9,239 bases of DNA from Betaproteobacteria bacterium (GTDB lineage: Bacteria; Pseudomonadota; Gammaproteobacteria; Burkholderiales; Usitatibacteraceae). Shown one piece after another: positions 6,616 through 9,239 of the stretch. The stretch covers positions 1 to 9,239 of the forward strand of contig JANYFH010000261.1 in assembly GCA_025362705.1 (NCBI GenBank). Reading direction: 5' to 3'. The notes below the pieces were generated by a model. It worked only from the letters and a program-made list of their open reading frames with translations. It was not told where the DNA came from and did not search any database. The translations under genes and the position numbers were made by a program. Each line of letters opens with the position of its first letter. Positions within the stretch are counted from its first letter, which is position 1.

Positions 6616-6651
6616 GTGTATGCAAAACCCACGCACACGAAAGTTGAAAAC

Positions 6652-7530
6652 ATGAAACTCGGATTTATTGGCTTAGGCATCATGGGGTCACCCATGGCGC
6701 AACACCTGCTCGCTGCGGGACATCAAATGTTCGTCCGTACCCGCAGCAAAGTACCCGAGGCGCTGAACGTCGCCACCCAATGCGCAACGAACGCCGATGT
6801 GGCGCGCGCAGCGGACATCATTTTCCTGATGCTGCCGGATACGCCGGATGTCGGCGATGTGCTGTTTGGCGAAAATGGGTTGGCATCTGGTTTGTCGAAG
6901 GGAAAATTGGTAATCGACATGAGCTCGATCTCGCCGCTGGAAACCAAACGCTTTGCTGCGAAGATCAATGCGCTCGGCAGCGATTACCTGGATGCACCGG
7001 TATCGGGCGGTGAAGTCGGTGCGAAAACGGCGTCTCTCACCATCATGGTTGGTGGCTCCGAGGCCGCGTTTGAACGCGCCAAGCCCCTGTTTGAAAAACT
7101 TGGCAAGAACATCACGCTCGTCGGTAGCAATGGCGATGGGCAAACTACAAAGGTCGCCAACCAGATCATCGTCGCACTCAACATCGCCGCGGTGAGTGAA
7201 GCGCTGGTATTTGCCAGCAAGGCCGGCGCTGATCCGGCCAAAGTTCGGCAGGCGCTCATGGGTGGCTTCGCGGCGAGTCGCATTCTCGAAGTGCATGGCG
7301 AACGCATGATCAAGCGAACCTTTGCACCGGGTTTCCGTATTCGCCTGCACCAGAAAGATTTGGGACTCGCATTGCAGGGTGCGCGCGAACTCGGTGTGTC
7401 ATTGCCGCAAACCGCAAGCGCTGCGCAACTGATGCAGGCCTGTGCCGCCAACGGCCTGGCCGATCTCGATCATTCAGCCGTCGTACGCGCGCTTGAGCTC
7501 ATGGCCTCGCACGAAGTTGCCAAAGTTTGA
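6652..7530 (+). CDS. garR: Tartronate semialdehyde reductase (2-hydroxy-3-oxopropionate reductase)
   Basis: This beta-hydroxyacid dehydrogenase reduces tartronate semialdehyde to D-glycerate, the step after the aldolase. With the ATG at 6652 it has 292 residues, matching the usual 290-300. The Rossmann motif GFIGLGIMGSPMA spans residues 4-16. The substrate motif DAPVSGGEVGA lies at 114-124 (S118-G119-G120), catalytic K167 is in KVANQIIVALN with N170, and K235-D236 lie in the C-terminal helical domain. Arg29, Thr30 and Arg31 after the second strand suggest NADPH rather than NADH, a weak inference. A GTG at 6616 would add 12 residues ahead of the dinucleotide-binding strand, which is unlikely. 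The closest ribosome-site candidate is a poor GAAAG. The product could be GarR or its near-identical-function relative GlxR; the aldarate context favours GarR. Confidence 0.92.
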   Translation: MKLGFIGLGIMGSPMAQHLLAAGHQMFVRTRSKVPEALNVATQCATNADVARAADIIFLMLPDTPDVGDVLFGENGLASGLSKGKLVIDMSSISPLETKRFAAKINALGSDYLDAPVSGGEVGAKTASLTIMVGGSEAAFERAKPLFEKLGKNITLVGSNGDGQTTKVANQIIVALNIAAVSEALVFASKAGADPAKVRQALMGGFAASRILEVHGERMIKRTFAPGFRIRLHQKDLGLALQGARELGVSLPQTASAAQLMQACAANGLADLDHSAVVRALELMASHEVAKV

Positions 7531-7544
7531 CCATCAGAAACTCA

Positions 7545-8687
7545 ATGAGCCTTTCGATACCGACTGATCGCATCTCCCGCATTCGCGTCTCTTCCTGCTA
7601 TCTGCCACTCGCCACACCCATCAGCGACGCAAAGGTGCTGACTGGTCGGCAGAAACCGATGACCGAGATTGCCATTCTTTTCGCGGAGATCGAAAGCGAA
7701 AGTGGTCTGCAAGGATTGGGATTCAGCTACTCGAAACGCGCAGGCGGACCGGGGCAGTTCGCGCACGCAAAAGAAATCGCGCCGACCTTGGTCGGCGAAG
7801 ACCCGAATGACATCGCGCGATTGTGGGACAAACTCTGCTGGGCCGGTGCTTCGGTCGGTCGCAGTGGCATGGCCACACAAGTGATCGGCGCATTTGATGT
7901 TGCGCTGTGGGACCTGAAGGCGAAACGCGCCAACCTGTCGCTTGCCAAGCTGCTGGGCGCGCATCGTGATTCCGTGGCCTGCTACAACACGTCCGGCGGA
8001 TTTCTGCACACACCGCTGGATCAGTTGCTCGTCAACGCAGCCGCATCGCGCGCACGCGGCATCGGCGGCATCAAGCTCAAGGTCGGACAGCCGGATCGTG
8101 CGCTCGACATTAAGCGCGTTGAGGCGGTGCGCAAACACTTGGGTGACGATGTTCCGCTGATGGTCGACGCCAATCAACAATGGGATCGACCAACCGCGCA
8201 GCGCATGTGCCGGATCTTTGAGCCCTTCAATCTGGTTTGGATCGAAGAGCCTCTCGATGCTTACGATCACGAGGGCCACGCCGCGCTGGCTGCGCAGTTT
8301 GATACACCAATCGCCACGGGAGAAATGCTCACCAGTGCCGCCGAGCACTGGGACTTGATCCGGCATCGCGCCGCCGATTACCTGATGCCCGATGCGCCGC
8401 GTGTCGGTGGCATCACACCATTTTTGAAAGTAGCCACGCTGGCCGACCATGCGGGTCTGATGCTGGCGCCGCATTTTGCGATGGAACTGCACGTTCACGT
8501 CGCCGCCGCCTACCCGCGCGAGCCCTGGGTTGAACACTTTGAATGGCTGGAGCCGCTCTTCAACGAGCGCATGGAAATTCACGATGGTCGAATGCTGGTG
8601 CCCACGCGTCCCGGCCTCGGCATTACTTTGAGTGAGAAATGCAAAGCGTGGACGCGGAAAGAAATTGTCGTGAGTTCAAATCGCTGA
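7545..8687 (+). CDS. L-talarate/galactarate dehydratase (enolase superfamily, mandelate racemase group)
   Basis: This Mg2+-dependent acid-sugar dehydratase converts galactarate (mucate) and L-talarate to 5-keto-4-deoxy-D-glucarate. It has 380 residues and matches the Salmonella TalrD/GalrD pattern along its length, for example TPISDAKVLTGRQKP, FSYSKRAGG, CYNTSGGFLHTPLDQ and VDANQQWDR. Active-site residues are present: K177 and K179 (GGIKLKVG), metal ligands D208, E234 and E260, and base H310 (APHFAME) with partner D283 (PDAPRVGG). Spacing agrees with the Salmonella enzyme (K195/K197, D226, E252, E278, H328, D301, from memory) after a constant shift of 18, since this N-terminus is shorter. The ATG at 7545 is preferred. 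A TTG at 7527 overlapping the garR stop (TTGA) would add six residues and cannot be excluded. It is followed 13 bases later by a second, unrelated galactarate dehydratase gene. Confidence 0.94.
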   Translation: MSLSIPTDRISRIRVSSCYLPLATPISDAKVLTGRQKPMTEIAILFAEIESESGLQGLGFSYSKRAGGPGQFAHAKEIAPTLVGEDPNDIARLWDKLCWAGASVGRSGMATQVIGAFDVALWDLKAKRANLSLAKLLGAHRDSVACYNTSGGFLHTPLDQLLVNAAASRARGIGGIKLKVGQPDRALDIKRVEAVRKHLGDDVPLMVDANQQWDRPTAQRMCRIFEPFNLVWIEEPLDAYDHEGHAALAAQFDTPIATGEMLTSAAEHWDLIRHRAADYLMPDAPRVGGITPFLKVATLADHAGLMLAPHFAMELHVHVAAAYPREPWVEHFEWLEPLFNERMEIHDGRMLVPTRPGLGITLSEKCKAWTRKEIVVSSNR

Positions 8688-8700
8688 TCAGGAAATGAAA

Positions 8701-9239
8701 ATGTCTGAAACCACAACGCCTTCCGCCCAGTCTTCCACTAAGCAAGTCCGCCCTCCGCTCACCATCCGCATGCACGAGCGCGACAACGTTGCCATCGTAG
8801 CCAATGACGGCGGCCTGGCGGCGGGCACGATGTTGCCATCCGATTTGACGCTGCCGAAAGGGCTGACGCTTCGCGAGCGCGTGCCGCAGGGTCACAAGGT
8901 TGCGCTGATAGACATTGCGGCGGGCGGGCCAGTGCTGCGCTATGGCATTCCCATTGGCTACGCTCACGGCGATATTGCTGCGGGCAGTTGGGTGCATGAG
9001 CGTCTGCTGAAAATGCCCGCAGCGCGCGAACTCGACAATTTACCGATTGCCACGGTCAAGCCGACGCCGTTGCTGCCGCTGGCGGGTTATACCTTTGAGG
9101 GATATCGCAATGCGGATGGCTCGGTGGGCACGCGCAACATCCTCGCCATCACGACCACGGTGCAGTGCGTTGCCGGCGTGGTCGATTTCGCGGTGCAGCG
9201 CATCAAGTCCGAACTGCTGCCACGCTTTCCAAACGTCGA
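8701..9239 (+). CDS. garD: Galactarate dehydratase, UxaA/GarD family, N-terminal part only (cut by window edge)
   Basis: This is an iron-dependent D-galactarate dehydratase giving 5-keto-4-deoxy-D-glucarate, from the altronate/galactarate hydrolyase family, which is unrelated to the enolase superfamily. Only 179 of roughly 520 residues are in the window. Residues about 20-100 form the SAF-like N-terminal domain (NVAIVANDGGLAAGT, VPQGHKVALIDI with H65, YGIPIGYA, GSWVHE). The next domain opens with GYTFEGYRNADGSVGTRN (129-146) and TTTVQCVAGVVD, both very like E. coli GarD. The start at 8701 is chosen because AGGA at 8690-8693 is spaced seven bases from it. An ATG two codons earlier (8695) almost touches that site. 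The first 18 residues are polar and not conserved. The galactarate-specific reading rests on the similarity to GarD and on the operon. Confidence 0.93.
   Translation, partial: MSETTTPSAQSSTKQVRPPLTIRMHERDNVAIVANDGGLAAGTMLPSDLTLPKGLTLRERVPQGHKVALIDIAAGGPVLRYGIPIGYAHGDIAAGSWVHERLLKMPAARELDNLPIATVKPTPLLPLAGYTFEGYRNADGSVGTRNILAITTTVQCVAGVVDFAVQRIKSELLPRFPNV

Noticed and set aside
6616..6651. GTG at 6616 as the garR start
   Set aside because: It would put 12 extra residues before the first strand of the dinucleotide fold, where the family begins almost at once. The ATG at 6652 gives the normal N-terminus.
6688..7350. 220-codon minus-strand open frame opposite garR
   Set aside because: It is antisense to conserved Rossmann and catalytic motifs of garR, with no independent support.
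7542..8582. 346-codon minus-strand open frame opposite the talarate/galactarate dehydratase gene
   Set aside because: The plus-strand frame has every catalytic residue of its family. The antisense translation shows no domain and has shadow-like composition.

Overview
The window is a catabolic locus for aldaric (sugar di-)acids, most likely from a betaproteobacterium of the Burkholderiales. That placement is inferred from three things. There are two stand-alone periplasmic binding proteins of the tripartite tricarboxylate transporter (TTT/Bug/TctC) family, which are greatly expanded in that group. The base composition is moderately GC-rich. The E. coli-type aldarate enzymes sit in a gene order different from that of the enterics. 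No RNA gene, mobile element, CRISPR array or long repeat was seen.

Layout. Left arm, minus strand: a TtuC/DmlA-type tartrate (D-malate) dehydrogenase gene (965-2020), then a TTT binding protein gene (911 to the left edge, C-terminus cut off), apparently one transcription unit. Divergent spacer (2021-2278). Right arm, plus strand: a LacI/GntR-type repressor gene (2279-3319), a control region (3320-3500) with a promoter and two palindromic operators, and then a tightly packed operon. The operon runs: TTT binding protein (3501-4463), D-glucarate dehydratase gudD (4473-5807), HpcH/HpaI aldolase (5827-6615), tartronate semialdehyde reductase garR (6652-7530), enolase-superfamily L-talarate/galactarate dehydratase (7545-8687) and the start of a UxaA-family galactarate dehydratase garD (8701 to the right edge).

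How the genes work together. The plus-strand binding protein probably captures a hexarate in the periplasm. GudD (glucarate) and the two unrelated galactarate dehydratases all yield 5-keto-4-deoxy-D-glucarate. The aldolase cleaves this to pyruvate and tartronate semialdehyde, and GarR reduces the latter to D-glycerate. The tartrate dehydrogenase of the other arm belongs to a family that can also make D-glycerate, from meso-tartrate, so C4 and C6 aldarate degradation may converge on glycerate. The glycerate kinase and the TTT membrane subunits (TctA/TctB) are not in the window.

The most interesting points are the two operators around the operon promoter, the two non-homologous galactarate dehydratases side by side, an aldolase that looks unlike the textbook GarL, and a repressor gene whose promoter sits so close to its ATG that the mRNA may be leaderless. 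I see no wholly new system. It is a well-assembled but non-standard version of a known pathway.
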